Part shown: positions 39,235 to 48,640 of the stretch, piece by piece
Layout of the letters: each line of letters opens with the position of its first letter
How positions within the stretch are numbered: the stretch's first letter is position 1
Notes under the pieces: model-generated
Databases searched by the model: none
Told to the model about the DNA's origin: nothing
The model's input: the letters and a program-made list of their open reading frames with translations, nothing else
Assembly: GCF_014650755.1 (NCBI RefSeq)
Contig: NZ_BMVO01000001.1
Location: forward strand, 186,001 to 250,000
DNA length: 64,000 bases
Source of the DNA: Streptomyces chryseus
GTDB taxonomy: Bacteria; Actinomycetota; Actinomycetes; Streptomycetales; Streptomycetaceae
Reading direction: 5' to 3'
Made by a program: the position numbers and the translations under genes

Positions 39235-39933
39235 ATGGACCTGGTGGTGATCGAACCAGAACCTCGCCGGCGCAGGCACTGCGCCGAGTGCCGTCAAGGC
39301 CCTCTCCGTTTCCACACCCTCGAGTTCAACGCCGCCATCTGCCTGAACTGCGCGGATCTGGCGCACCTGGTCCACCTCCCCCGGGGCAACGCGGCCCTGA
39401 CACGCAGGGCGCGTGAGGCGAGTTCGCTGTGGGCGGTCGTCGTCCGCCGCAACCGACGGCGCCGGCGTTACGAACGCCAGGGCCTCCTCGTCGAGGCACC
39501 GGCCCTGGCCCGCGCCGAGGCCGCCTGCCTGGCCGACGCGGACGCCCGGGCCCGCCGCCGGGCACGCGACGCGGCCCGCCGCGAGGCCGAGGACGTACGC
39601 TTCACCGCCGCCCTGAGCTCCGAGATCCTCCGGCTCTTCCCCGCCTGCCCACCGTCCCGCGCCTCGGCCATCGCCACCCACACCTCCCTGCGCGGCAGCG
39701 GCCGCGTGGGCCGCACCGCCGCGGGCCGCGCCCTGGACGCGGGCGCGGTGACGGCGGCGGTGGGAGCCGCGGTACGCCACGAGGACACTCCGTACGACGC
39801 GCTGCTGATGGCGGGAGTGCCGCGCCATCGGGCCCGTGCCCAAGTACGTCCGGTTGTGACGGCGTTGCTCGACACCTGGCAGCAGCCAGCCGTGAGCGAC
39901 GAGCCGCCCGGCAGCGGGCCGGCCGCTCAGTAG
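39235..39933 (+). CDS. DUF2293 domain protein, 232 aa
   Basis: The N-terminus carries two Cys pairs (HCAECRQG and CLNCADL, about residues 18-45) that suggest a zinc finger, then an Arg/Ala-rich basic helix (about 75-130), and the C-terminal DUF2293 region (FPACPPSRASAIATHTSLRG, then VTAAVGAAVRHEDTPYDALL). Function unknown; the basic helix suits nucleic-acid binding. A TACGCT box lies six nt before the ATG, so the mRNA may be leaderless. Its end overlaps the P450 gene by seven nt, tail to tail. Confidence 0.8.
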   Translation: MDLVVIEPEPRRRRHCAECRQGPLRFHTLEFNAAICLNCADLAHLVHLPRGNAALTRRAREASSLWAVVVRRNRRRRRYERQGLLVEAPALARAEAACLADADARARRRARDAARREAEDVRFTAALSSEILRLFPACPPSRASAIATHTSLRGSGRVGRTAAGRALDAGAVTAAVGAAVRHEDTPYDALLMAGVPRHRARAQVRPVVTALLDTWQQPAVSDEPPGSGPAAQ

Positions 39934-41135
39934 CGCACGGGCAGCGCGAGAAGGCCCCGGGCGCGTGTCGAGGGCCTGCGCCGCAGGTCGCTGAGCGGTA
40001 CGTCGAGCGCCAGCGACGGGAAGCGCTCCAGCAGCACGGCGAGGGCGATCTCCGTCTCCAGCCGGGCCAGTGGCGCGCCCAGGCAGTAGTGGATGCCGTG
40101 GCCGAGTGCGAGGTGACCTGCTGTGTCCCGGTCGAGGTCGAGCCGGTCGGGCTCGGGGAAACGGTGCGGATCGCGGTCGGCGGCCGCCAGGGACAGCAGC
40201 ACGGTCTCCCCGGCGGGAACGGTCGCGCCGCCGATGAGGACGTCCTCGACGGGGAACCGGCGGATGGCCAGCAGCGCGGGCCCGTCGTACCGGGCGAGCT
40301 CCTCGACCGCCGCCGGGATCCGGGAGGGCTCGGCGCGGAGCGTCGCGAGTTGCTCGGGGTGGCTGAGCAGGGCGAGGGCCGCGTTGCCGATGAGCTGAAC
40401 GGTGTTCTCGTACCCGGCGAAGAGGATCAGGAAGGCCAGCGACATCAGCTCGTCCTCGCTGAGCCGGTCGTCACCCTCGTCCCGTACGGCGATCAGCGCG
40501 GACAGCAGGTCGTCGCCGGGCTCGGCGCGCTTGTGGGTGAGCAGCCTGCCGAAGAACCGGAGCATGCTTCCGACGGCCTCCTTCGCCCGCCCCGGCCGTG
40601 CGGGATCGGGTGCGACCAGTGCGTCCGTCCAGTCCCGGAAGTCCGGCCGGTCCCGGGCGGGTACGCCCAGCAGTTCACAGATGACGGCGATGGGCAGCGG
40701 CGCAGCGTAGGCGGCGACGAGATCGGCCCGCCCGTGCGGGGCGATCTCGTCGAGCAGCGCGACGGCGGTACGCCGCACGGGCCCCCGAAGCCTTTCGATA
40801 CGCCCGGCGGTGAACGCCCGCGTCACGAGGCGCCGGATGCGGGTGTGGTCGGGCGGGTCCATGTTGAGCAGGTTGGCGTCGAGCGCGGGCGGCAACGCGA
40901 ACCCCTGGTATCCGCCGGGCAGCGCGCGGCGCTTGTCCAGTGAGAGGCGCGGATCGGCGAGTGCCCGTCGCACGTCCTCGTACCGCGTGACGATCCAGGC
41001 GGGCCGTCCGTCGGGCCCGGCGATCCGGTGCACCGGCCCGGCTTCGCGCAGGCGCGCGTAGACCCCGTACGGATCGGCCATGATCTCGCTCGTCGGATCG
41101 TCGAGGTCTGTGCTGTCGGATGCCGTGGTTGTCAT
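39927..41135 (-). CDS. Cytochrome P450 (CYP107-like)
   Basis: The 402-aa protein has the P450 landmarks: I-helix FAGYENTVQLIG (about residues 240-250), ExxR in EELARYDG, and the haem loop LALGHGIHYCLGAPLARLE with the Cys ligand (about 350). The position of the usual I-helix Thr is Asn (AGYEN), a variant seen in some CYP107 enzymes. It would hydroxylate a small molecule with electrons from ferredoxin; none is encoded nearby and no biosynthetic cluster surrounds it. Confidence 0.92.
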   Translation of the reverse strand: MTTTASDSTDLDDPTSEIMADPYGVYARLREAGPVHRIAGPDGRPAWIVTRYEDVRRALADPRLSLDKRRALPGGYQGFALPPALDANLLNMDPPDHTRIRRLVTRAFTAGRIERLRGPVRRTAVALLDEIAPHGRADLVAAYAAPLPIAVICELLGVPARDRPDFRDWTDALVAPDPARPGRAKEAVGSMLRFFGRLLTHKRAEPGDDLLSALIAVRDEGDDRLSEDELMSLAFLILFAGYENTVQLIGNAALALLSHPEQLATLRAEPSRIPAAVEELARYDGPALLAIRRFPVEDVLIGGATVPAGETVLLSLAAADRDPHRFPEPDRLDLDRDTAGHLALGHGIHYCLGAPLARLETEIALAVLLERFPSLALDVPLSDLRRRPSTRARGLLALPVRY

Positions 41136-41477
41136 GGCACCACCCTAGGCACGCCCGTGACGGCCGCCGCCACGCCTCTGGGGTCGGCGGGAGCACTCCA
41201 ACGGCCTTCGCGGGAGCGCTGGTTGCCTCCCTCGTGCGGCAGCCGGGCGCGCCTCCCCCACCACATGCAGGCGTGCGGTGGCGGGCTCCGGGGGTGGTCG
41301 ACGTCCTCGGCGGTGTTGGCGGGAGGCGCGGAGTCGGTGGCGGCCTCGGGGGGTGAACCGGGGGAGGGCGGCGCAGGCGCGGGGGAAGGTGTACGACCGT
41401 GAAGCGGCCGTATCGCTTGGTGCGCATGCGCATGCGCATCGCCTCTCGGATCACGGATCCCGGTGTCCGGCGGGAGT
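41136..41477. other. Gene-free stretch
   Basis: This 342-bp stretch lies between the P450 start and the end of the SWIM-finger gene. I see no frame with a ribosome site and no strong hairpin; ATGCGCATGCGCATGCGCAT at 41424-41443 is a short alternating purine-pyrimidine tract. Confidence 0.5.
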
Positions 41478-42683
41478 TCAGATATCGAGCAGGGCCGTCA
41501 GGGCGCCCACCGGGTCCGCGTCCGGGGTGCCCGTCGGCCACCAGTCGTCGGTGCCGGGGTCCGATTCGTAGGGGTACCAGCGGTCGTCGTGGCCCAGGCG
41601 GAGCTGGATGCCGCGTTCCGCGTCGCTCAGACGGTTGCGGTGGGGGCGCAGGCGGGGGAGGTCGGCGGCGGCGAGCGCGGGGCGGGCCCGGTCGAAGGGA
41701 CCCGCCGGGGGGTCCCAGGGGGTTTCGAGGACGGACAGGCCGGTGAGGCCGCCCTGTTGCCAGGCGGCCACCGCGCGGGCGAGGTCGGTGGGGCCGCGGT
41801 CATGTGCCGAGGCCAGGGTGGCGTACAGCTTGCGGGTCGCGGCGGTCAGGCCCGAACCCGGCTGCCCGGCAGCCAGGCGGACCGCGTCCTGCCAGGGGGT
41901 GAGCGTGGCGATGGGGTCGGCCCCGGTGGTGAGGAGCGTGTGCGCGCGGGCCGCCGCGTCGGTGACGAGGAGGTCGAGGGACAGCGGGTCCGGGGCTCCC
42001 CGGGTGCCCGGGTACGCGCCCGAGGCGTGGCCGGGCTGCGGCGGTACGGGCAGCGGGCCCGGCAGCGGCGGGAGCGTGCGCGGGGTCAGGGCGGTGGTGG
42101 CCGGCACGCCGGGGAAGGGCGGCGGCGCGGGCTTCTCCCGGGCGGAGTGGGCGGCGTTGCGGCGGGCCAGGTCGTCGAGGAGCTCGCGCTCGGTCCGGCC
42201 CCGCACGAGCAGCAGCACGAAGGGGTCGGCGTCGAGGAGGCGGGCCGTCTCGTAGCAGAGGGCTGCCGCGTGCTTGCAGGGGTGGCCCCGGTCCGGGCAC
42301 GAGCAGGAGGGGACCAGGTCTCCGGGGGCCGGCAGCAGGTCCACGCCCACCTCGGCCGCGGAATCCACCAGGGAGTGGGGCATGTCCTTGTCGAGCAGGG
42401 CCGCCATGTGGGCAGGATCGGCCGCCGCCATGGCGAGGAAACGGTCCCAGTCGTCGTCGGAGAGCGTGCGCAGGCGGATCTCCGTGCGGTACGGGCGCGG
42501 GCGGCTACCGCGTACGTACGTGATGATCCGACCCGGCGCCACACTGATCGCGCCGACGTTGCCCCCACTGGCATAGGCATGGCCACGGGCCAGGCGGGCC
42601 GCGTCGAGCGAGAGGGCTTCCAGGGCCTGGACCCACGCGTTGCCCCACCAACTGCTGCCGCCGGCACTGTCCCTGTCGCTCAT
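41478..42683 (-). CDS. SWIM zinc-finger protein
   Basis: The 401-aa protein carries a SWIM motif (CSCPDRGHPCKHAAALCYET, about residues 126-145; CxCx(n)CxH spacing), preceded by a beta-rich domain (GAISVAPGRIITYVRGSRPR) and followed by a Pro-rich linker and a helical C-terminus with Trp-rich end. SWIM proteins of this type are commonly encoded beside SNF2 helicases. Its ATG overlaps the helicase TGA (ATGA at 42680-42683), so they are translated together. Confidence 0.88.
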   Translation of the reverse strand: MSDRDSAGGSSWWGNAWVQALEALSLDAARLARGHAYASGGNVGAISVAPGRIITYVRGSRPRPYRTEIRLRTLSDDDWDRFLAMAAADPAHMAALLDKDMPHSLVDSAAEVGVDLLPAPGDLVPSCSCPDRGHPCKHAAALCYETARLLDADPFVLLLVRGRTERELLDDLARRNAAHSAREKPAPPPFPGVPATTALTPRTLPPLPGPLPVPPQPGHASGAYPGTRGAPDPLSLDLLVTDAAARAHTLLTTGADPIATLTPWQDAVRLAAGQPGSGLTAATRKLYATLASAHDRGPTDLARAVAAWQQGGLTGLSVLETPWDPPAGPFDRARPALAAADLPRLRPHRNRLSDAERGIQLRLGHDDRWYPYESDPGTDDWWPTGTPDADPVGALTALLDI

Positions 42684-45538
42684 GCCGGCCTCCGCAGTGC
42701 GACCAGGTCGGCCAGTTCCCGGTCGGTGAGCTCCGTGAGGGCCGCCTCCCCGCTGCCCAGGATCACGTCCGCCAACGCCCGCTTGGACGCGATCAGTTCG
42801 GCGATGCGGTCCTCCACCGTCCCCTCCGCGATCAGCCGGTGCACCTGCACCGGATGGGTCTGGCCGATGCGGTACGCGCGGTCCGTCGCCTGGTCCTCTA
42901 CCGCCGGGTTCCACCATCGGTCGTAGTGGATGACGTGGGCGGCCCGCGTGAGGTTCAGACCGGTGCCCGCCGCCTTGAGGGAGAGCAGGAAGACGGGGAT
43001 TTCGGCGGACTGGAAGCGGTCCACCATCTCCTCGCGCAGGGCGATGGGCGTTCCGCCGTGCAGCAGCTGGGACGGGACCGCGCGGGCCTTCAGGTGGTCG
43101 GCGAGCAGCCGGGCCATGGTCACGTACTGCGTGAAGATGAGGACGGACCCGCCCTCCGACAGGATCGTGTCGAGAAGTTCGTCGAGCAGTTCCAGCTTGC
43201 CGGAACGTCCGGTGAGGCGCCGCGTGTCCTCCTTCAGGTACTGCGCGGGGTGGTTGCAGATCTGCTTGAGGGAGGAGAGGAGCTTCATGACGAGACCTCG
43301 GCGCGCGATGCCCTCCGACTCCTCGATCGCCGCCATCGACTCGCGTACGGACGCCTCGTAGAGGGAGGCCTGTTCGCGGGTGAGCGAGACGGGGTGGTCG
43401 GTCTCCGTCTTGGGCGGCAGCTCCGGCACGATGCCCGGGTCGGACTTCTTGCGGCGCAGGAGGAAGGGGCGTACGAGACGGGCGAGCCGCTCGGCGGCCT
43501 CGTCGTCCTCGCCGCTCTCGACCAGGCGCGCGTGGCGGGCGCGGAAGGACTTGAGCGGGCCGAGCAGCCCCGGGGTGGTCCAGTCGAGGAGCGCCCACAG
43601 CTCGGAGAGGTTGTTCTCGACGGGCGTCCCGGTCAGGGCGATGCGCGCGGGGGCCGGGATGGTGCGCAGCGCCTTGGCGGTGGAGGAGTACGGGTTCTTG
43701 GCGTGCTGCGCCTCGTCGGCGACGACCATCCCCCAGGTGTGGGCGGCCAGTTCGGGCGCGCTGGTGCGCATGGTGCCGTACGTGGTGAGGATGAAGCCGG
43801 CGTCGCCCTCGGTCGTGTCGTCCAGCGCGCGGGCCGCGCCGTGGAAGCGGCGGACGGGGACGCCGGGCGCGAAGCGGGTGATCTCACGCTGCCAGTTGCC
43901 GAGGAGGGACGCGGGGCAGACGACGAGCGTGGGAGCGCTGCGGGCGCGGCGCAGGTGCAGGGCGATGACGGTGATCGTCTTGCCGAGGCCCATGTCGTCG
44001 GCGAGGCAGCCGCCGAGGCCCAGTGAGGTCATCCGGTCCAGCCACGCCAGGCCGTGCAGCTGGTAGTCGCGCAGGGTGGCGTCGAGCCCCGGTGGCTGGG
44101 CGACGAGGGTTCCCGTGCCGGCGGTGAGGCGGTCCCGGAGGGTGGCCAGGGCGCCCACGGGGACGGCTTCGACCTGCTCGCCGTCGACCTCGGCGCTGCC
44201 GGTGAGGGCCGCGGCCAGCGCGTCGACGGGCTGCAGCAGGCCCAGTTCCCGCTTGCGCGCCTTGCGTACGAGCGCCGGATCGACCACCACCCACTGGTCA
44301 CGGAGCCGCACGATCGGGCGGTGCGCCTCCGCGAGCGCGTCCATGTCCGCCTCGCTGAGCGGCTCGCCGCCCACCGCGAGCTGCCAGCTGAAGGCGAAGA
44401 GCTCCTGCGCGTCGAAGAAGGGGGTGCCGTCGGTCGCCGACCCGGGCGCGGAGCGTACGACCGCGGTCGCCGTGAGCGTACGGGCCAGCTCCCGGGGCCA
44501 GTGGACCTCGACGCCCGCCGCGGCGAGCCGGGCCGCCGCCGGGCCCAACAGCTCGTACAACTCGTCTTCGGAAAGAGGCAGTACGTCGGGGACCGGGCGG
44601 TCGAGGAGGCGGCCCAGCGGCTCCCAGACGCGGGCCGCGCGGCGCAGCGCCAGCACCGCGTCGATGCGGGCGCGCGGGCCGAAGCCTTCGCTGCCGCCGC
44701 CGGACCAGAGGGCGGCGGCGTCGATGACGTGCGTGGGGTCGGCCAGGCTGTGCACCTGGACCAGCGCGGTGGCGGCCCGGCGCTTCGCGCCGCCGTCGCG
44801 GCCCGGCTCGCCGTCGCCCCGGCCTTCGTGCGTTCCTTCGTCCGGCGTCTCGTGCGCCGCGCTGTCGAAGAGCTCGAACGAGGACAGGTCGAGGCGCAGC
44901 GACACGCGCACCCCCGCGTCCATGCCGGCCGCGACCTCCGCCGCCCACTCCCGCAGGCCCGGCAGGTGCTGCGCGGCGCGTGCGGCGAAGGGCGCGCCCA
45001 TCGCGTACGCCGCCGAGGGCGTCCGGGGCAGCGTGTCGACGACCGCGTCGAGGAAGGCCTTCACCAGGGCTTCGGGCTCGGGGAGCTGGAGGGGCGAACG
45101 TGCGGGCAGCGGGACGGCGTGCGCCTCGGGGGGCATGGCGGCGGCGATGGCGCGCACTTGCGCGATGTCGTCGGCGTCGAGCGGTCCGGCCCGCCAGGCG
45201 TCGTGGTCCGCGGGGGTGAGCCCGGGCAGCAGCCGGCCCCGCGCGGCGAGGTGCAGCGCGTGCAGCGCCGCCGCGCCCCAGCAGCGGGTGGCGGGGTGGG
45301 CGGCGGGGTCGTGGCGGGCGCGGGCCAGCAGGGGCAGGGCGTCGGCGAGGGACAGCAGGACGGCGGGCACGGTGCGGCGGCGTACGGCGGTGCCGCCCGC
45401 ACCCTGGCGGCGTACGACGGTGATCTCCGAGGCGGCGCCGGGCGGCGTCCCGCCCTCGGGATCCCAGAGCGCGATCCTGCCGTCGCGCGGCAGCTCGGCG
45501 GGGAGGAAGACCGCGGCGCGGCGTCCCGTGTCCGTCAT
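42680..45538 (-). CDS. SNF2-family DEAD/DEAH-box helicase
   Basis: The 952-aa protein has a long N-terminal SNF2-associated region (1-480), then the Swi2/Snf2 ATPase: LADDMGLGKTITVIALHL (motif I, about residue 515), DEAQHAKNP (motif II), LTGTPVENNLSELWALLDWT (motif III), and the C-terminal helicase lobe with LLHGGTPIALREEMVDRFQS and AYRIGQTHPVQVHRLIAEGT (motif VI). It probably remodels protein-DNA complexes with the coupled SWIM protein. The ATG at 45538 was chosen over a longer frame lacking a ribosome site. Confidence 0.93.
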   Translation of the reverse strand: MTDTGRRAAVFLPAELPRDGRIALWDPEGGTPPGAASEITVVRRQGAGGTAVRRRTVPAVLLSLADALPLLARARHDPAAHPATRCWGAAALHALHLAARGRLLPGLTPADHDAWRAGPLDADDIAQVRAIAAAMPPEAHAVPLPARSPLQLPEPEALVKAFLDAVVDTLPRTPSAAYAMGAPFAARAAQHLPGLREWAAEVAAGMDAGVRVSLRLDLSSFELFDSAAHETPDEGTHEGRGDGEPGRDGGAKRRAATALVQVHSLADPTHVIDAAALWSGGGSEGFGPRARIDAVLALRRAARVWEPLGRLLDRPVPDVLPLSEDELYELLGPAAARLAAAGVEVHWPRELARTLTATAVVRSAPGSATDGTPFFDAQELFAFSWQLAVGGEPLSEADMDALAEAHRPIVRLRDQWVVVDPALVRKARKRELGLLQPVDALAAALTGSAEVDGEQVEAVPVGALATLRDRLTAGTGTLVAQPPGLDATLRDYQLHGLAWLDRMTSLGLGGCLADDMGLGKTITVIALHLRRARSAPTLVVCPASLLGNWQREITRFAPGVPVRRFHGAARALDDTTEGDAGFILTTYGTMRTSAPELAAHTWGMVVADEAQHAKNPYSSTAKALRTIPAPARIALTGTPVENNLSELWALLDWTTPGLLGPLKSFRARHARLVESGEDDEAAERLARLVRPFLLRRKKSDPGIVPELPPKTETDHPVSLTREQASLYEASVRESMAAIEESEGIARRGLVMKLLSSLKQICNHPAQYLKEDTRRLTGRSGKLELLDELLDTILSEGGSVLIFTQYVTMARLLADHLKARAVPSQLLHGGTPIALREEMVDRFQSAEIPVFLLSLKAAGTGLNLTRAAHVIHYDRWWNPAVEDQATDRAYRIGQTHPVQVHRLIAEGTVEDRIAELIASKRALADVILGSGEAALTELTDRELADLVALRRPA

Positions 45539-46033
45539 GCCTGCACCCCCGTCCGCGCTGGTCGCGTGTGGTCTCGGGCGCTCGTGGCGCCAGTGTCCCC
45601 GTCCACGTGCGAGTCTACGGGCGGGGTCTGACACTGCCCCCGGTTCGCGCCGCGACGGCCCACCGCCACAGCGCGAACGGTGGCGGGCCGGCCGCCGCCC
45701 GGCCCGTCGAGTCCCGTCCGCCGCCCTGCGCTCACGCGACGACCACGAGCAGGGCCGGCAGGACGAGCGGCGGCGCGAAGTTCTCCCCCCTCGGGCACCA
45801 CGAGTCGGGTCACGACGCTCCGATCATCAGCGCGCCGAGAGCCAAGGCCCGACCATGGAGAGGACGGGGATCGGAATCAGCAGTGCGGTCCATGGGGCAC
45901 GGCCTTCATCGGTGCGCTTCCGTCCCGCTTCTCGCGTGGCTCGCTCCTCTCGCGTGGCTGGCTACGCCCACCTTCGCGGGGTACAAGTAAACCGAAAGCG
46001 GGCATTCCGCAGTCCATGCGAGGGCGATTCGCC
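45539..46033. other. Gene-free stretch
   Basis: This 495-bp stretch lies between the divergent SNF2 and DUF6343 genes. I find no frame with convincing start signals and no strong inverted repeat. AT-richer bases near 45985-46005 (ACAAGTAAACCGAAAG) could belong to a promoter. Confidence 0.5.
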
Positions 46034-46297
46034 ATGATCATGCGTACGGGGAGCGAACCCAAGACCGCGCGCAGTGCCCTGCGGCTCAGGCTCTGGCTGA
46101 GCTTGTGGGGCTTGCTGTGGACCGTGGGCGGGGCGCTCGCCTTCGCCGCGACCGGGCGCACCGGCTGGGCCGTCGCCTGCGGCTGCCTCGCCGTCGTCGT
46201 CGCCGCCGACCTGGTCGTCGTCGTACGCCACCTGCGCCAGGGCCCGCACTACCAGCCCGGCCGCGATGTCCCTCCGTACGATCCGCCGCACCCCTAG
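46034..46297 (+). CDS. DUF6343 small membrane protein
   Basis: The 87-aa protein has the family pattern MRTGSEPKTARSALRLRLWL, two transmembrane helices (about residues 22-42 and 48-68) and the C-terminal RQGPHYQPGRDVPPYDPP. Function unknown; common in Streptomyces. The ATG at 46034 follows GAGGG by about nine nt; the ATG at 46040 is the alternative. Confidence 0.8.
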   Translation: MIMRTGSEPKTARSALRLRLWLSLWGLLWTVGGALAFAATGRTGWAVACGCLAVVVAADLVVVVRHLRQGPHYQPGRDVPPYDPPHP

Positions 46298-46358
46298 CCA
46301 CCCGCCCGCCCCGGCGCGCCCCTGGACCCGCCCGTTCAGCCCGCGCCGCCGCAGCCGC

Positions 46359-46727
46359 TCACTTTGGCGCGTCGAATCGCGCCGCCTCCAGATACTCCGG
46401 CTTCGGGTCGAGCGCCGCCGCCAGTCTGAAATGCCGCTTCGCCCGATCCGACCGCAAGGCGCGCTCGTAGGTGCGCGCCAGGGCGAAATGAGCGAAGGCG
46501 TTGTCGGGCTCCCGCTCCAGCACCAGCTGGAATTCGAGCTCCGCCGAACGCAATTGCGCGGACGCGAAGAAGGCGCGCGCCCGCAGCAGCCGGGCCGCCG
46601 TATTCTCCGGGTGGGCGGCGATGACCGAATCCAGGAGCTTCACGGCTCCGCGCGGATCACGCGCGGCCAACAGGTGCTCCGCCGCGCGGTAGTCGATGAT
46701 GTGGGTCTCCGGGCTGCTTTCGGGCAC
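46359..46727 (-). CDS. Tetratricopeptide repeat protein, 122 aa
   Basis: Three TPR-like helix pairs are visible (AAEHLLAARDPRGAVKLLDS; ARLLRARAFFASAQLRSAEL; NAFAHFALARTYERALRSDR), covering nearly the whole protein. It is a protein-protein interaction module without a catalytic domain; the partner is unknown. The GTG at 46727 follows GGAAGG. Confidence 0.85.
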   Translation of the reverse strand: MPESSPETHIIDYRAAEHLLAARDPRGAVKLLDSVIAAHPENTAARLLRARAFFASAQLRSAELEFQLVLEREPDNAFAHFALARTYERALRSDRAKRHFRLAAALDPKPEYLEAARFDAPK

Positions 46728-46899
46728 GCTGGCATCCTTCCGCTCGGCTCATTTCTTTCCAACCGCCCCGGCCGCATGCGCTATTCCGCCAGGAAGCCGG
46801 GCCGAGCCGCCGCGCCCCCGCACCGCTCTACCGCCGCACCGCCTGCCCCCACCGCCACCGCCGTACCACCCACTTCAGCCGGACCCGCAGGCCGGCCGG

Positions 46900-47499
46900 T
46901 CAGGAATTCGCGCGCTCGGCCAGTCCCTCCCACACCTTGCGCACCTGCGGTTCCAGCGCCTCCAGCGGCCCGTCGTTGTCGATCACCAGATCGGCGATCG
47001 CCAGCCGCTCCTCCCGGCTCGCCTGAGCCGCCATCCTGGCCCGCGCCTCGTCCTCGGTCATCCCGCGCAGCCGTACGAGCCGGTCCAGCTGCGTCGCCGG
47101 CGACGCGTCCACCACGACCACCAGGTCGTACAGCGGCGCGAGGGCGTTCTCGGTGAGCAGCGGTACGTCGTGGATCACGACGGCGTCGCCGCCCGCCGCG
47201 CCCTCCAGCTCCGCGGATCGCGCGCCCACCAGGGGGTGGACGATCGCGTTCAGCGTCGCCAGACGGGAGGCGTCCGCGAAGACGATCGAGCCGAGTTTCG
47301 GCCGGTCCAGGGTCCCGTCGGCCGCGAGCACGTCCTGTCCGAACGCCTCGACCACGGCCGCGAGCCCCGGCGTTGCGGGCTCGACGACCTCCCTCGCGAT
47401 CTTGTCGGCGTCGATCAGGACGGCCCCGTACGAGACGAGCAGCCGCGACACTTCGCTCTTGCCGGCACCGATTCCGCCGGTCAGGCCCACTTTCAGCAT
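46900..47499 (-). CDS. coaE: Dephospho-CoA kinase
   Basis: The 199-aa protein has the P-loop [17 protein letters not shown] at the N-terminus, [17 protein letters not shown], the HPLVG motif, VPLLTE, and the lid [20 protein letters not shown]. It makes the last step to coenzyme A. It has no C-terminal extension such as seen in mycobacterial CoaE. It lies just downstream of the PAC2 gene on the same strand. Confidence 0.95.
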   Translation of the reverse strand: MLKVGLTGGIGAGKSEVSRLLVSYGAVLIDADKIAREVVEPATPGLAAVVEAFGQDVLAADGTLDRPKLGSIVFADASRLATLNAIVHPLVGARSAELEGAAGGDAVVIHDVPLLTENALAPLYDLVVVVDASPATQLDRLVRLRGMTEDEARARMAAQASREERLAIADLVIDNDGPLEALEPQVRKVWEGLAERANS

Positions 47500-47532
47500 G
47501 CGCGGAAGCCTAGACGAGGGGCTGGGAGCGGC

Positions 47533-48471
47533 CTAGACGTCGCCCTCCCGCTCCGCGAGAAAGCGTTCGAATTCGAGACCGATCTCGTCGGCCGACGGCA
47601 GATCGACCGGCTCGGCCACCAGATTGCCCCGCGTCGCCGCGCCGGCCACCGCGTCGTACTGGTGCTCAAGGCCCTGCACCAGCGAGACGAGCTCCTCGTC
47701 GCCCTCACCGACCTGCCGGTCGATCTCGTCCTGCGTGCGCCTGGCTTCCGTACGGAGCGAATGCGCGACGCCCGGCAGTACCAGTCCGGTAGCCGCCGTG
47801 ATCGCCTCCAGGGCGGTCAACGCCGCGTCGGGGTACGACGACCGCGCCACGTAGTGCGGTACGTGAGCGGCGACGCCGAGCACGTCGTGCCCCGACTCCT
47901 CCAGCCGGAACTCGATGAGCGACTCGGCGCTGCCGGGCACCTGGGCCTCGTCGAAGGGGCTGCGGTGGCCCGGCATGAGGTCGGTCCTGTTGCCGTGCGG
48001 CGTGATGCCGACGGGGCGGGTGTGCGGGACGCCCATGGGGATGCCGTGGAAGTTCACCGAGAGGCGCACACCGAGCCGCTCGACGATCTGCTGTACGGCG
48101 AGGGCGAACCGTTCCCATTCGACATCCGGCTCGGGTCCCGAGAGCAGCAGGAACGGCGCTCCGGTCGCGTCCTGGACGAGCCGGACGTCGATCTCGGGCG
48201 CCTCGTACTCGGACCACCTGTCGCGCCGGAACGTCAGAAGCGGGCGGCGGGCGCGGTAGTCCACCAGCCTGTCGTGGTCGAACCGTGCCACTACCTGGTG
48301 CGGCAGCGTGTCCAGCAGCTTTCCGACGATCTGCTCGCCGGTCTCACCCGCGTCGATGTAGCCGTCGAAGTGGTAGAGCATGACCAGTCCGGCCGATTCC
48401 TGCGCGAGCGCCATGTCGACGACGGCGAGGCCCTTCGGCTCCCACTCATACAAATCCTGCGGATCAAGCAC
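47533..48471 (-). CDS. PAC2 family protein
   Basis: The 312-aa protein matches the PAC2 (proteasome assembly chaperone 2-like) family: [20 protein letters not shown] near the N-terminus, [20 protein letters not shown] in the middle, and [20 protein letters not shown] in the C-terminal half. Actinobacterial PAC2 proteins are linked to proteasome-associated functions, but the exact role is unknown. It lies between rpsA and coaE on the same strand. Confidence 0.9.
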   Translation of the reverse strand: MLDPQDLYEWEPKGLAVVDMALAQESAGLVMLYHFDGYIDAGETGEQIVGKLLDTLPHQVVARFDHDRLVDYRARRPLLTFRRDRWSEYEAPEIDVRLVQDATGAPFLLLSGPEPDVEWERFALAVQQIVERLGVRLSVNFHGIPMGVPHTRPVGITPHGNRTDLMPGHRSPFDEAQVPGSAESLIEFRLEESGHDVLGVAAHVPHYVARSSYPDAALTALEAITAATGLVLPGVAHSLRTEARRTQDEIDRQVGEGDEELVSLVQGLEHQYDAVAGAATRGNLVAEPVDLPSADEIGLEFERFLAEREGDV

Positions 48472-48574
48472 GATTACCGCTCCTCCTCGTGTTCACAGGG
48501 GAGAACGTGCCGTGGGGCGAGGGCATTCCCGGTCCGCGCGCCTTCCGTGATCATGCGCCGTGCCGCGGGCATGA

Positions 48575-48608
48575 GTAAGGCCCGCCCCCCAGGGGGAGCG
48601 GGCCTTAC
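48575..48608 (-). terminator. Terminator of rpsA
   Basis: GTAAGGCCCGC (48575-48585) pairs with GCGGGCCTTAC (48598-48608), extended by CCCCC/GGGGG in the loop. Confidence 0.75.
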
Positions 48609-48640
48609 TTTCAGCCGGTTACCAGCTGGTGGTCAGAGCG

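Noticed and set aside
36613..41135. A natural product gene cluster around the C39 peptidase and P450
   Set aside because: No precursor peptide, synthase, carrier protein or cluster regulator is present; the genes look unrelated.
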